Of a stretch of 64,000 nucleotides of DNA, positions 1 to 8,490 are shown one piece after another. The position numbers were made by a program, and so were the translations under genes. The DNA is from Pseudomonas serbica (lineage in GTDB: Bacteria > Pseudomonadota > Gammaproteobacteria > Pseudomonadales > Pseudomonadaceae). The DNA is taken from the NCBI RefSeq assembly GCF_028823535.1, contig NZ_JAQIYM010000016.1:92732-156731 (forward strand), given 5' to 3'. The notes beneath the pieces were generated by a model. It had not been told where the DNA came from. It made no database searches and saw nothing but the letters and a program-made list of their open reading frames with translations. Every line of letters starts with the position of its first letter. The first letter of the stretch is position 1.

Positions 1-912
1 GTGCGGGGCTTTGGAGCGCGTCAGGCGGTAGCTGCTGATCAACACCAGCGGTAGACCGCCGACCTTCAGCGTGCGCGCCAGATCCAGCTGGTTGCTGCTG
101 ACCTGCTCCACATCACTGTGGCGAAGTTGCGCGCAGAACTCTTCGTGTACCAGGCGCATGACCTCCTTTTTATGTGCATCGCGCACCCCGTCGAGAAACA
201 GCGGACCTTTGATGCTCACTTGCAGGCGCACGCGAAATCCCCGGCGCCAGGCGGCCAGTGCCAATCCCTGGGGACTGCAGCCGCCGTGCCCCGACGTCAT
301 GAACACCGTCGTGGCTTCACGCCAGATCTGCAGTTCGTCCCGGCGTTCGATCACGCGCGCAGGTTGCAAGGCCTTCATGGCCATCAGGAGGCAAGCCGGA
401 CCGCAGGTGAATTCAGTGGTTTGCTGGTAGTAAGGCACCTGGAATTCGAGGCTTTGCCGAGGGTGCAGAACGCGCTTCTCCAGACGCAATGCATCGGCAT
501 GGTCTTCGTAGTAGTCGTGAACCACCGCGAAACGTCGATAGCCGTTACGCTCATAAAGACCGATAGCCACGGGATTATCCGGCCGCACCTCAAGGCGCAG
601 GTAGGCACAATCGTGATCGCGGGCACACGCCTCCGCCCGGTCCAGTAGCTGTTTGCCCAGACCGAGGCCGCGACTGTGGCTGGCGATGGCGATTGAATAA
701 AGACGCGCCAGCGAGGTGCCTCGGTGAAACAGCACCAGGCAGTAGCCCATCAATTGACTGCCGTCCTGCGCCACGATCAGGCTGGCATGGGCGCGGCTGA
801 TCATCCACTGGAAACTGCGTGCAGTCAGTCGGTCAGAGGTAAAACATTGGTTCTCAAGTTCCAGCAGAGACTTCAGGTCATCCTGTGTAGCGTTGCGAAA
901 TAACAGACTCAT
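1..912 (-). CDS. GNAT acetyltransferase / C39-like peptidase fusion (3' end beyond the window)
   Basis: Translation from the ATG at 912 gives 304 residues and runs off the left edge. Residues 1-150 are a GNAT domain with the acetyl-CoA loop SRGLGLGKQLL at about 80-90 and PDNPVAIGLYERNGY at 111-125. Residues 155 onward resemble a papain-like C39 peptidase: TCGPAC with Cys170 and a GHGG motif with His209 fit a Cys/His pair. The gene is divergent from a RimK-like ATP-grasp gene 92 bases away. Known: GNAT, peptidase and ATP-grasp ligase sets are associated with peptide-tag or small-peptide synthesis. Inferred: this protein acetylates and/or trims a product of the neighbouring ligase. No strong ribosome site precedes the ATG. 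Substrate unknown. Confidence 0.85.
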   Translation of the reverse strand, partial: MSLLFRNATQDDLKSLLELENQCFTSDRLTARSFQWMISRAHASLIVAQDGSQLMGYCLVLFHRGTSLARLYSIAIASHSRGLGLGKQLLDRAEACARDHDCAYLRLEVRPDNPVAIGLYERNGYRRFAVVHDYYEDHADALRLEKRVLHPRQSLEFQVPYYQQTTEFTCGPACLLMAMKALQPARVIERRDELQIWREATTVFMTSGHGGCSPQGLALAAWRRGFRVRLQVSIKGPLFLDGVRDAHKKEVMRLVHEEFCAQLRHSDVEQVSSNQLDLARTLKVGGLPLVLISSYRLTRSKAPH

Positions 913-1004
913 GGCCGCACCGTAAAAGTTGCGTAACGAAACGAGACTTTTTAAAAGTATCGTGCTTAATAGATAAGGACTTGTTCTCCAACGGACCTTT
1001 TCAT

Positions 1005-2591
1005 ATGTCAGCGGTACAGGGCGGCTTGCGTGAAGTATCAGAGCAAAATCGGTTAACGGCAATATCCAACCTGACTTATTTAGAGCAGGCGCCGGGACGA
1101 TCCAGCCAGGTGATTATTATTGTCGAACGAAAGGAAGACTGGGCCTCTTACTTTCCCTCGGAGGACGTGATGAGTGCCCAGGAGTACCTGGAACAACCGC
1201 TTGAGATCGAGGCCGGCAAGCGCGTCCAGGTCATTAACCTGTGTCGCAGCTACAAGTATCTGGGGCACGGTTATTACTGTTCGCTGTTGGCGGAAGCACG
1301 CGGCCATAAAGTTATTCCGTCCGTACGCACTATCAGCGAACTGACCAAAAAATCACTGTATGGCCTAGCGCTGGATGATCTCGGTAAAACGTTGGACAAA
1401 GCACTGAGCAACCATGTTTACAGTAATACCGAAGGCTTCACGCTCACGCTGTACTTCGGTAAAACCAACCTTGAACCCTTACAGGACCTGGCACGGCAAA
1501 TTTTCGAAGCCTTCCCTTGCCCGATACTCTTGATAGAGTTCCGTAAGAGTAACAGTTGGCGCATCGACGGAATAAAATCCGGCGTCTTGCACAAGTTGCG
1601 CGAAGACCAGGAAGACGCGTTTGCCAACTCGCTGGACAGCTTCAGCCGCAAGGTATGGCGAATGCCACGCTCACCCCGGGTGGCCCGCTACGACCTGGCC
1701 ATATTGCATGACCCCCACGAAGCGCTGCCGCCTTCCAATGCCAAGGCCCTGGAAAATTTCATCCGGGTCGGCAAAGGCCTGGGCATTGATGTCGATCTGA
1801 TCGAAAAGAAAGACTACTCACGAATCGCCGAGTACGACGCCCTGTTGATTCGCGAAACCACCAGCGTGGACAACCACACCTATCGCTTCGCCAAGAAGGC
1901 GGAAAGCGAGGGCCTGGTAGTGATGGACGACCCCACTTCCATCTTGCGCTGTACCAACAAGGTGTACCTGGCTGACCTGCTCAAGAGCCATCAGTTGGGC
2001 ATGCCGGCCACCGAGATTCTCTACAAGGAACGACCGGAAGATTTCGAGCGAGTCGGTGAACGCCTGGGCTTTCCATTAGTCCTGAAGATTCCCGATGGCT
2101 GCTTTTCCCGGGGCGTGATCAAGGTCGAAAGCCAACAGGCACTGCTGGAAGCCACCGCCGAGCTGTTCGAACACTCGGTGTTGCTGCTGGCCCAGGAGTT
2201 CTTTTACACCGAGTACGACTGGCGCATCGGCGTGCTCAACCGCAAACCGATTTTCGCCTGCCAGTACTTCATGTCCAAAGGGCACTGGCAAATCTACAAC
2301 CACAAGGCCAAGGGCCAGGACATCAACGGGGAATGCCGCACCCTGGCGGTCCACGAGGCCCCGCGAGCGGTGGTCGAACTGGCGGTGAAGACCGCCAACC
2401 TCATTGGTGACGGATTGTACGGGGTCGACCTGAAGCAGTCAGGGGACAAGGTGGTGGTCATCGAGGTCAACGACAACCCGAACATGGACGCGGGCATCGA
2501 AGACGCTTTTTTGCAGGACGACCTGTACTCCCTGGTCCTGGAAGAGTTCATTCGCCGCCTGGAGCTGAAACGTCGCGGTCAGGCGTGGTGA
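1005..2591 (+). CDS. RimK-like ATP-grasp ligase with RLAN N-terminal domain
   Basis: Encodes 528 residues from the ATG at 1005. I prefer it to the in-frame TTG at 981 because ACGGA lies about 9 bases upstream and the protein then begins MSAVQGG. The N-terminal half matches the RimK-like ATP-grasp N-terminal (RLAN) type. The C-terminal half (about 270-520) is an ATP-grasp fold with KIPDGCFSRGV as nucleotide-binding loop and EVNDNPNMD as the metal-binding motif near the C-terminus. Such enzymes join an amino acid to a carboxylate through an acyl-phosphate, as RimK adds glutamate to ribosomal protein S6. It is much longer than RimK (about 300 residues), so it is not RimK itself. Divergent from the GNAT/C39 fusion, which probably works with it. 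Acceptor unknown. Confidence 0.85.
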   Translation: MSAVQGGLREVSEQNRLTAISNLTYLEQAPGRSSQVIIIVERKEDWASYFPSEDVMSAQEYLEQPLEIEAGKRVQVINLCRSYKYLGHGYYCSLLAEARGHKVIPSVRTISELTKKSLYGLALDDLGKTLDKALSNHVYSNTEGFTLTLYFGKTNLEPLQDLARQIFEAFPCPILLIEFRKSNSWRIDGIKSGVLHKLREDQEDAFANSLDSFSRKVWRMPRSPRVARYDLAILHDPHEALPPSNAKALENFIRVGKGLGIDVDLIEKKDYSRIAEYDALLIRETTSVDNHTYRFAKKAESEGLVVMDDPTSILRCTNKVYLADLLKSHQLGMPATEILYKERPEDFERVGERLGFPLVLKIPDGCFSRGVIKVESQQALLEATAELFEHSVLLLAQEFFYTEYDWRIGVLNRKPIFACQYFMSKGHWQIYNHKAKGQDINGECRTLAVHEAPRAVVELAVKTANLIGDGLYGVDLKQSGDKVVVIEVNDNPNMDAGIEDAFLQDDLYSLVLEEFIRRLELKRRGQAW

Positions 2592-2656
2592 CACTTGATC
2601 CGCTACGCAGCCTGCAAGACACTGGTTTTTTCAGTCGATAACGCCATAGGCCAGAC

Positions 2657-3607
2657 GTGATCAAGAGCTTTCAACTTGCCCATGGGGCACTGGTACCGGT
2701 TGAGCACCTCGATGCCGATGTGATGTTGTTCAGCAATCCCGATGCGGCGGAACGGGATCTGTTGCGCAGCGATTTCAAACTCGACGATCACGCGCTGGCG
2801 TCGGCACTGGACCCGGACGAAGTGTCCCGCATCGAATTCCATCCGGATAACCTGTTCCTGATCTGGAAGCGGCCGGAGAGTTACTCGGGCGGAGAGAGCC
2901 TGGCTTTCGAGGTCTCGTCGTTCGGCTTGCTGTTCTCTCAATCACGCTTGCTGATCATCGCGACGGACGATAGCCAGTTGAGTGGCCTGGGGCAACGGCA
3001 CCCCTTGCACACACCGCAGGATGTGCTGCTGGACATCCTGTTCAACAACCTCCACCACTACCTGGGTCACCTCAAAGTGATCAAGATGGTGGCGCGCGAG
3101 TTGCAGCAGAAATTCAACGCCTCGATGGAAAATCGACATCTGATCCAGATGTTCAATCTCAGCGAAAGCCTGATCTATTACATCAACGCGATTCACAGCA
3201 ATGGCGCAGTCCTGACCCGGCTGCGCAACCATGCGGAAAAAGAGCACTTCAGCGCCGAGGCGATCGCACTGATCGACGACCTGATCATCGAGAACACCCA
3301 GTGCAACAAACAGGCGGAAATCTACTCCAGGGTGTTTGCCGGCCTGATCGATGCACGGGGCAATCTGATGAACAACACCATGAACAACCTGCTACGCAAA
3401 CTGACGTTGATCAATGTGGTGTTCCTGCCTCTGAACCTGATCGCCAGCATCGGCGGCATGTCCGAGTTCAGCATGATGACGTCCGCCGTTCCCTGGTGGG
3501 TGGCCTACCCGCTGTTTCTCACGGGAATGCTGGTTGCAGGGGGCCTGATGGTGGTCGCGCTCAAGCGTTTGACCCGGGGTTCATCCAGCATCAATGGTCC
3601 GCATTGA
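2657..3607 (+). CDS. CorA-family divalent cation channel, GMS variant
   Basis: 316 residues from a GTG start. A long soluble N-terminal domain (to about 255) ends in a stalk-like helix, followed by two C-terminal membrane segments, the CorA topology. The signature loop after the first membrane helix normally reads GMN; here it reads IGGMSEFSMM, so Asn is replaced by Ser. GMN is the selectivity filter of CorA magnesium channels. The substitution could change ion preference or mark a CmaX/ZntB-like subgroup. It lies 65 bases after the ATP-grasp gene on the same strand, but functional linkage is unclear. Inner-membrane location is certain from the sequence; the transported ion is not. Confidence 0.85.
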   Translation: MIKSFQLAHGALVPVEHLDADVMLFSNPDAAERDLLRSDFKLDDHALASALDPDEVSRIEFHPDNLFLIWKRPESYSGGESLAFEVSSFGLLFSQSRLLIIATDDSQLSGLGQRHPLHTPQDVLLDILFNNLHHYLGHLKVIKMVARELQQKFNASMENRHLIQMFNLSESLIYYINAIHSNGAVLTRLRNHAEKEHFSAEAIALIDDLIIENTQCNKQAEIYSRVFAGLIDARGNLMNNTMNNLLRKLTLINVVFLPLNLIASIGGMSEFSMMTSAVPWWVAYPLFLTGMLVAGGLMVVALKRLTRGSSSINGPH

Positions 3608-3621
3608 ACGCTTGCGTCGAT

Positions 3622-4080
3622 TCACGATTCGCCGTCAAGCAATCTCACCCTGTGGCAATCCGCGGGTCCGAGCTTGCGCCCGCTCGATGAGCGCACCTCG
3701 ATAGGCATCAGCGGCTGGCCGGATGCGTTGTCCAGCAGCACGGAACGGGTCTCTTGGGGCTTGAACAGGAAACGTTCGCCCCACTGCCGCATGCTGACCA
3801 CCACTGGAAAGATCTCCCGGCCTTTTTCCGTCAGCACGTACTCCTTGTAGGCGCTGCCATCCGACGCCGGTCGCACGTCGAATACCCCGACCTCGACCAG
3901 CGTCTTCAGGCGCGCTGCGAGAATGTTCTTGGCCACGCCCAGGCTTTTCTGAAATTCGCTGAAGCGGCGAATGTCGTCAAACGCGTCGCGGATGATCATC
4001 AGGGACCAGCGATCGCCGATGGCCTCCAGCGTTCTGGCTACCGGGCATTCGTTGCCTGGCGGCGAGGCGTCTTCGTGCAT
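3622..4080 (-). CDS. HxlR-family transcriptional regulator
   Basis: 152 residues. The HxlR winged-helix signature is present: CPVARTLEAIGDRWSLMIIRD (Cys12), then FSEFQKSLGVAKNILAARLKTL, and KEYVLTEKGRE in the wing. A C-terminal extension after residue 105 is unusual for the smallest family members. Family members are often redox or electrophile sensors acting through the N-terminal Cys; that role is inferred here. GGGGTGA precedes the ATG. It is divergent from an MFS exporter, with a large inverted repeat between them, so it most likely represses that exporter and itself. Its stop is only 14 bases from the corA stop (convergent). Confidence 0.9.
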   Translation of the reverse strand: MHEDASPPGNECPVARTLEAIGDRWSLMIIRDAFDDIRRFSEFQKSLGVAKNILAARLKTLVEVGVFDVRPASDGSAYKEYVLTEKGREIFPVVVSMRQWGERFLFKPQETRSVLLDNASGQPLMPIEVRSSSGRKLGPADCHRVRLLDGES

Positions 4081-4099
4081 TGTTCACCCCATGGAATGT

Positions 4100-4155
4100 G
4101 GTTGCAATTTGAAACCTGATGCAGCAACAATGGAATCAGGTTTTGATTTGCAACC
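4100..4155. promoter_or_regulatory. Inverted-repeat operator between hxlR-type gene and MFS gene
   Basis: Arms at 4100-4120 and 4135-4155 are inverted copies of a 21-base element, differing at 3 positions, separated by 14 bases. Each contains GGTTGCAA and AAACCTGAT. The first arm is itself nearly palindromic (GGTTGCAATTTGAAACC). The element starts 20 bases upstream of the regulator's ATG and ends 23 bases before the MFS ATG. This is the position expected for the HxlR binding site controlling both genes. Confidence 0.6.
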
Positions 4156-4178
4156 AGTTTAACCCCATGGAGGCGCAC

Positions 4179-5405
4179 ATGACAGCAGATGTCGATTCAG
4201 CCATTGCGAACTGCAGGATCGACCGCCCTGCAGGGCTTTCACCGCCACTCACATGGCTGTTTTCCATCACCTGCGCGCTGGCAGTCGCCAACGTTTACTT
4301 CGCCCAACCGCTACTCGACTCCATGGCCCAGAGCCTGGGAGTGGCCTCGTCAATGATCGGGGTCGTGGTGACGGCGACCCAGGTGGGTTACGCGCTGGGA
4401 TTGCTGTTCATCGTCCCGCTGGGGGACCTGGTCAACCGTAAGCGACTGATACTGACGCAGGTGCTGCTGTCTGCTGTGGCGCTGGCGGCGGTGGGTGCCG
4501 CGCAACAATGGCTGGCCCTGTTGGCGGCCATGATCGTGATGGGCTTGCTGGCGGTGGTCGTTCAAGTGCTGGTGGCCTACACCGCCGTGCTGGCAACGCC
4601 CTCACAACGCGGGCAAGCCGTGGGGACGGTCACCAGTGGCATTGTCCTGGGCATCCTGCTGGCGCGGTTTACTTGCGGGGTTATCGCGGACTTCGCGGGT
4701 TGGCGTGCCGTGTATTTTGTGTCTTCGGCACTGATGCTGACCCTCGCGACGGTGCTGTGGAAAGTGGTGCCCGCCGCACCATCGCCTAAACACCGGCACA
4801 ACTACTTCGCGCTCATCGCTTCGCTGTTCGAGCTGTTCGTCAGTGAACCCACGTTGCGCACCCGGGGCCTGCTGGCGCTGCTGATCTTCGGCGCTTTTTC
4901 CGTGCTGTGGACATCCATGGTCCTGCCCTTGAGCGCCCCGCCGCTGTCGCTTTCCCACACGGCCATCGGCCTGTTCGGCCTGGCCGGTGTCGCCGGTGCC
5001 CTGGCAGCCAGGCGCGCCGGTCGCTGGGCCGATAAAGGCCTGGGACAACGGGTGACCGGCATTGCCCTGGGGCTGCTGACGCTGTCCTGGTTGCCCATCA
5101 CCTTCGCCCAATCGTCCCTGCTCGCGCTGGCCTGCGGCGTCATCCTGCTCGACTTCGCCGTCCAGGCCGTGCACGTCACCAACCAGAGCTTCCTGTTCGC
5201 CGCACGACCCGATGCCCAGAGCCGCATGGTCGGCGCCTACATGTGTTTCTACTCGGTCGGCAGCGCAATGGGTGCCGTCGCGGCGACCCAGGTGTATGCG
5301 CTATGGGGTTGGCCAGCCGTCAGCCTGCTGGGCGCCTTGATCAGCGCCAGTGCCCTGGTGTTGTGGTGGCTCACGTCGCCTTGCTCGACGGTCGATCAAG
5401 GATGA
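4179..5405 (+). CDS. MFS transporter, probable drug/metabolite exporter
   Basis: 408 residues, twelve predicted membrane helices. The MFS loop motif after helix 2 reads PLGDLVNRKRL. The start at 4179 (MTADVD) has TGGAGG at ideal spacing; longer in-frame extensions upstream run through the operator and are less likely. Divergent pairing with an HxlR repressor is typical of inducible efflux systems for electrophiles, quinones or aromatic compounds. Substrate cannot be read from the sequence. Confidence 0.85.
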   Translation: MTADVDSAIANCRIDRPAGLSPPLTWLFSITCALAVANVYFAQPLLDSMAQSLGVASSMIGVVVTATQVGYALGLLFIVPLGDLVNRKRLILTQVLLSAVALAAVGAAQQWLALLAAMIVMGLLAVVVQVLVAYTAVLATPSQRGQAVGTVTSGIVLGILLARFTCGVIADFAGWRAVYFVSSALMLTLATVLWKVVPAAPSPKHRHNYFALIASLFELFVSEPTLRTRGLLALLIFGAFSVLWTSMVLPLSAPPLSLSHTAIGLFGLAGVAGALAARRAGRWADKGLGQRVTGIALGLLTLSWLPITFAQSSLLALACGVILLDFAVQAVHVTNQSFLFAARPDAQSRMVGAYMCFYSVGSAMGAVAATQVYALWGWPAVSLLGALISASALVLWWLTSPCSTVDQG

Positions 5406-5440
5406 CACCGCGGCCATGGCGTGGCATCGAACCCCAGGGC

Positions 5441-6316
5441 TCATGCAGCCAGGCTCTCTCGAACCATGTCAAAAAAGGTCGTCAGGATACGCCGGGAACT
5501 CTGCGCGCGCAGGCAGACCAGGGTCTCGGTGAAGCGCCGCTGACAATCGATGATGGGCAGCCCGCGCAATCGCGAGTCAAAGCCCAGTTCGGTCGCCGAG
5601 ACGACACCGGCGCCCATCCCGATCGCCACGGCTTCGCGCGCGGCTTCACGCCCATCGACTTCGATCGCCTTGCGGATGCGCAACCCCGCGGCTGCCATCT
5701 CTTCCTCCAGGCACAGGCGCGTCACTGAGCCTTTTTCGCGCAGGACCAGCGGCGTGTCGTGCAAGTCGCGCAGGCTGATGGATTCGCGTTGCGCCCAGGG
5801 ATGGTCAAGCGCGACGAATGCGAGCATCGGATCGCTGCGCAGGGGCAGCGACAGCAGCCGGTCGTCCTCGATATTGCGTCCCAGCAGGGCAATGTCGGCC
5901 TGATGACCGAACAAGCGCTGCAGCACTTCATCGGTGTTGGCCGTTTCAATCTTCACGTCGATACCGGGGTAACGCCCACAAAAGCGCGCGACATAGGGCA
6001 GCACGTGCACCGGCGCATCCACGGCAAGGTTCAGGCTTCCCGTGGACAGGGTTCGATAGTCCATCAGCATGTCGTGGGCATCGACACTGATATCGAACAG
6101 GCGCCGGGTCAGGCCGAACAAGCGCTCGCCCACTTCGGTCAGGCGCACCAGGCGCTTGTCGCGGTAGAACACCATCACCCCGTAGTACTCCTCGAGCTTG
6201 CGCACCTGATCGGACACCGCCGGTTGTGACAGGCAGAGCTGCTCGGCCGCACGGGTGAAACTGCCGTTGATGGCGACGGCGTGGAAGGCCTTGAGTTGGG
6301 TATGGGAAATAGTCAT
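5441..6316 (-). CDS. LysR-type regulator of the aminoethylphosphonate genes
   Basis: 291 residues. The helix-turn-helix spans about 4-62 (SFTRAAEQLCLSQPAVSDQV); the effector domain follows. AAAGG precedes the ATG. It is divergent from ridA and the phosphonate-degradation genes, and two candidate LysR boxes of near-identical sequence lie before ridA (6359-6371) and phnW (8405-8417). Inference: it senses 2-aminoethylphosphonate or a derivative and activates the whole set. Its role is assigned only from context. Confidence 0.85.
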   Translation of the reverse strand: MTISHTQLKAFHAVAINGSFTRAAEQLCLSQPAVSDQVRKLEEYYGVMVFYRDKRLVRLTEVGERLFGLTRRLFDISVDAHDMLMDYRTLSTGSLNLAVDAPVHVLPYVARFCGRYPGIDVKIETANTDEVLQRLFGHQADIALLGRNIEDDRLLSLPLRSDPMLAFVALDHPWAQRESISLRDLHDTPLVLREKGSVTRLCLEEEMAAAGLRIRKAIEVDGREAAREAVAIGMGAGVVSATELGFDSRLRGLPIIDCQRRFTETLVCLRAQSSRRILTTFFDMVRESLAA

Positions 6317-6358
6317 CGGGGCGGCCTTTGCATAGTTTCAACTTATTCATGCATACGT

Positions 6359-6371
6359 TAAATCGATTTTA
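6359..6371. promoter_or_regulatory. LysR-type box (T-N11-A) before ridA
   Basis: TAAATCGATTTTA matches the T-N11-A rule of LysR regulators and contains the 10-base palindrome AAATCGATTT. The same core recurs before phnW. It lies 43 bases upstream of the LysR start and 67 upstream of the ridA start. Confidence 0.5.
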
Positions 6372-6438
6372 TTTATAGACGATGAACTGCAAGCATGATT
6401 TCCACAAGCCCGCCCTCGCATCAACCCAGGAATGCCTG

Positions 6439-6789
6439 ATGGAAATCGAACGTTTCGCCGTGACAAAACGCCGTTCGGACAGCGTCCGCTATGACAACCA
6501 TCTCTACATCGGTGGCCAGGTGGCCACGGACCTCAGTGGCGATATCGAGGCCCAGACCCACGAGGTGCTCGCCAGTATCGAACAGCTGTTGCTCAGTGCC
6601 GGCAGCAGCCGCAAGCAGGTGCTTTCGGTGCGAATCCTGCTCGCCCATCGCGAGGACTATGCAGGGCTGAACAAGGTCTGGGACGCGTTCTTTCCCGAAG
6701 GCCACGCCCCCACGCGGGCCTGCACCCTGGCGCAATTAATCGACCCCGGCTGGCGCGTGGAAATGATCGTGGTCGCCGCGTGCGCCTGA
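6439..6789 (+). CDS. RidA/YjgF/Rid-family protein
   Basis: 116 residues from the ATG at 6439, chosen for CAGGA 7 bases upstream. A trimeric Rid fold is indicated by IGGQVATDLSGD near the N-terminus and PTRACT with Arg93, the conserved arginine that binds the imine/enamine carboxylate. A glutamate at about 110 fits the usual active site. Rid proteins hydrolyse reactive imines made by PLP- or FAD-dependent enzymes. Here it directly precedes an FAD amine oxidase and a PLP transaminase, so clearing an imine of aminoethylphosphonate oxidation is the natural role. First gene of the divergent catabolic unit. Confidence 0.88.
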   Translation: MEIERFAVTKRRSDSVRYDNHLYIGGQVATDLSGDIEAQTHEVLASIEQLLLSAGSSRKQVLSVRILLAHREDYAGLNKVWDAFFPEGHAPTRACTLAQLIDPGWRVEMIVVAACA

Positions 6790-6836
6790 TTGCCTGCTGA
6801 ACCCTGCCCCCAACTTGCTGCAACGGAGATGACCCC

Positions 6837-8228
6837 ATGCGCCCCTACTGGCTCGATCAGGCCCTGAAAACCCAACCCGACTCGCCCTGCCCGCCGCTGC
6901 GGCAGAACACCCGCGCCGATGTCTGTATCGTCGGTGGTGGCTACACCGGTTTATGGACCGCCATCATGCTCAAGGAACAGAATCCCGAGCTGGATGTGGT
7001 CATCGTCGAAGCCGACATCTGCGGTGCCGGTGCCAGTGGGCGCAATGGCGGCTGCGCGCTGTCCTGGTCGGCCAAGTACTTCACCCTGGAGCGGCTGTTC
7101 GGCGTCCAGGAGGCCATACGCCTGGTCAAGGAATCGGAGCAAAGCATCTACGCCATCGGCAGCTTTTGCGACAAGTACGCGGTGGATGCCGATTACCGAC
7201 TCGATGGCACGCTTTACACGGCAACCAACCGCGCCCAGGTCGGTTCGACCGACGCCGTGATCGCCGCGCTGGAGCGCAATGGCATCAACTCGTTCTCCAA
7301 ATGCGCGCTGGCTGACGCGCAGCGAATGGCGGGTTCGAGCCGACATCTCGAAGGCTGGTTCTCGCCGGCGGCAGCCAGTGTGCAACCGGGCAAGCTGGTG
7401 CGCGGCCTGCGCCGGGTGGCGCTGGAACTGGGGGTACGGATCTACGAAGGCTCGCCCATGACCGGCCTGGAAGAGGGGCTGCCCGCCACCGTCAACACGC
7501 CGAACGGCAACGTGACCTGCGACCGGGTCGTGTTGGCGATAAACGCCTGGATGGCGCGTGCCTTTCCACAGTTCCAGCGTTCGGTGGCCATCGTCTCCAG
7601 TGACATGATCATTACCGAGCCAAGGCCTGACCTGCTCGAGCGGATCGGCCTGACCAGCGGGGTCACCGTTCTCGACTCGCGCATCTTCGTGCACTACTAC
7701 CACAACACCCCGGACGGTCGGATCATGCTCGGCAAAGGCGGCAATACCTTCGCCTACGGCGGGCGCATCCTGCCAGTGTTCGACCAGCCTTCGCCCTACA
7801 AGGGATTGTTGCGCAACACCCTGGCAGAGTTCTTCCCGGACTTTGCCGATGTCGGCATCGCCGCCACCTGGAATGGCCCCTCCGATCGCTCCGTCACCGG
7901 GCTGCCTTTCTTCGGTCGCATGGGTGCAAGCGGCAACGTCTTTTATGGCTTCGGCTATTCCGGCAGCGGCGTCGGTCCGTGCCATATGGGTGGGCAAATC
8001 CTCTCGTCGCTGGTGCTGGGGGCGGACAACCCCTGGACACGCTCGCCGCTGGTGCAAGGCCCGCTCGGCCACTTCCCACCCGAGCCGATCCGCTTCCTGG
8101 GTTCGCTGATGGTGCGCAACGCCATTCGCCGCAAAGAGCGTGCCGAGGACCACAACCTGCGCCCCCGTCGAATGGATGTGCGCCTGGCGAAATTCGCCGC
8201 GGCAGCCGGTAAGTCAGACAAGGGATAA
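6837..8228 (+). CDS. FAD-dependent amine oxidase of the phosphonate cluster
   Basis: 463 residues of the DAO/glycine-oxidase fold. The dinucleotide-binding motif VGGGYTG is at 32-38, a second FAD contact ASGRNGG follows, and the C-terminal GYSGSGVGP closes the FAD site. GGAGATG precedes the ATG. Recurrent FAD enzymes in aminoethylphosphonate clusters (described as PbfC/PbfD types) oxidise N-methylated or free aminoethylphosphonate to phosphonoacetaldehyde. Sequence alone does not show which group this belongs to. It would widen the substrate range beyond PhnW and yield an imine for RidA. A hairpin terminator lies 37 bases after its stop. Confidence 0.82.
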   Translation: MRPYWLDQALKTQPDSPCPPLRQNTRADVCIVGGGYTGLWTAIMLKEQNPELDVVIVEADICGAGASGRNGGCALSWSAKYFTLERLFGVQEAIRLVKESEQSIYAIGSFCDKYAVDADYRLDGTLYTATNRAQVGSTDAVIAALERNGINSFSKCALADAQRMAGSSRHLEGWFSPAAASVQPGKLVRGLRRVALELGVRIYEGSPMTGLEEGLPATVNTPNGNVTCDRVVLAINAWMARAFPQFQRSVAIVSSDMIITEPRPDLLERIGLTSGVTVLDSRIFVHYYHNTPDGRIMLGKGGNTFAYGGRILPVFDQPSPYKGLLRNTLAEFFPDFADVGIAATWNGPSDRSVTGLPFFGRMGASGNVFYGFGYSGSGVGPCHMGGQILSSLVLGADNPWTRSPLVQGPLGHFPPEPIRFLGSLMVRNAIRRKERAEDHNLRPRRMDVRLAKFAAAAGKSDKG

Positions 8229-8264
8229 AGCCTCGATCCACGGCGAACCCTGTCCGACCCTTTC

Positions 8265-8299
8265 AAAGCCAGCCAGTCATCGCGCTGGCTTTGCCTTTT
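8265..8299 (+). terminator. Probable rho-independent terminator after the FAD oxidase gene
   Basis: Perfect 9-base arms AAAGCCAGC (8265-8273) and GCTGGCTTT (8284-8292) with a 10-base loop, followed by GCCTTTTC. The stem is strong but the T-tract is weak. The rest of 8229-8490 holds only the phnW promoter region. Confidence 0.6.
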
Positions 8300-8404
8300 C
8301 CCCCAGCCCCCCGCGATCCCGAGCCGAACGCAGACGTAATCTGCGCTGACAAGGGGCGCCTGTTGATTTTTAACTTATAAGCCCAGCTTGTTTGTGACAT
8401 GTGA

Positions 8405-8417
8405 TAAATCGATTTCA
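8405..8417. promoter_or_regulatory. LysR-type box (T-N11-A) before phnW
   Basis: TAAATCGATTTCA repeats the element before ridA with one change. The flanks also agree (TTAT follows within a few bases in both). It sits 73 bases upstream of the phnW ATG, a usual LysR activation distance. Confidence 0.5.
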
Positions 8418-8490
8418 GTTATTTTTCAGCGAGTGTTTTTATTGGCCCATGCATCACTCCCCCACAAAAACAACACCGCCGGAGAAGATC

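Noticed and set aside
1..2591. Possible NAGGN osmoprotectant locus (RimK-like plus GNAT)
   Set aside because: The asparagine-synthase-like amidotransferase and M42 peptidase of that pathway are not beside it, and the ATP-grasp protein has an RLAN domain.
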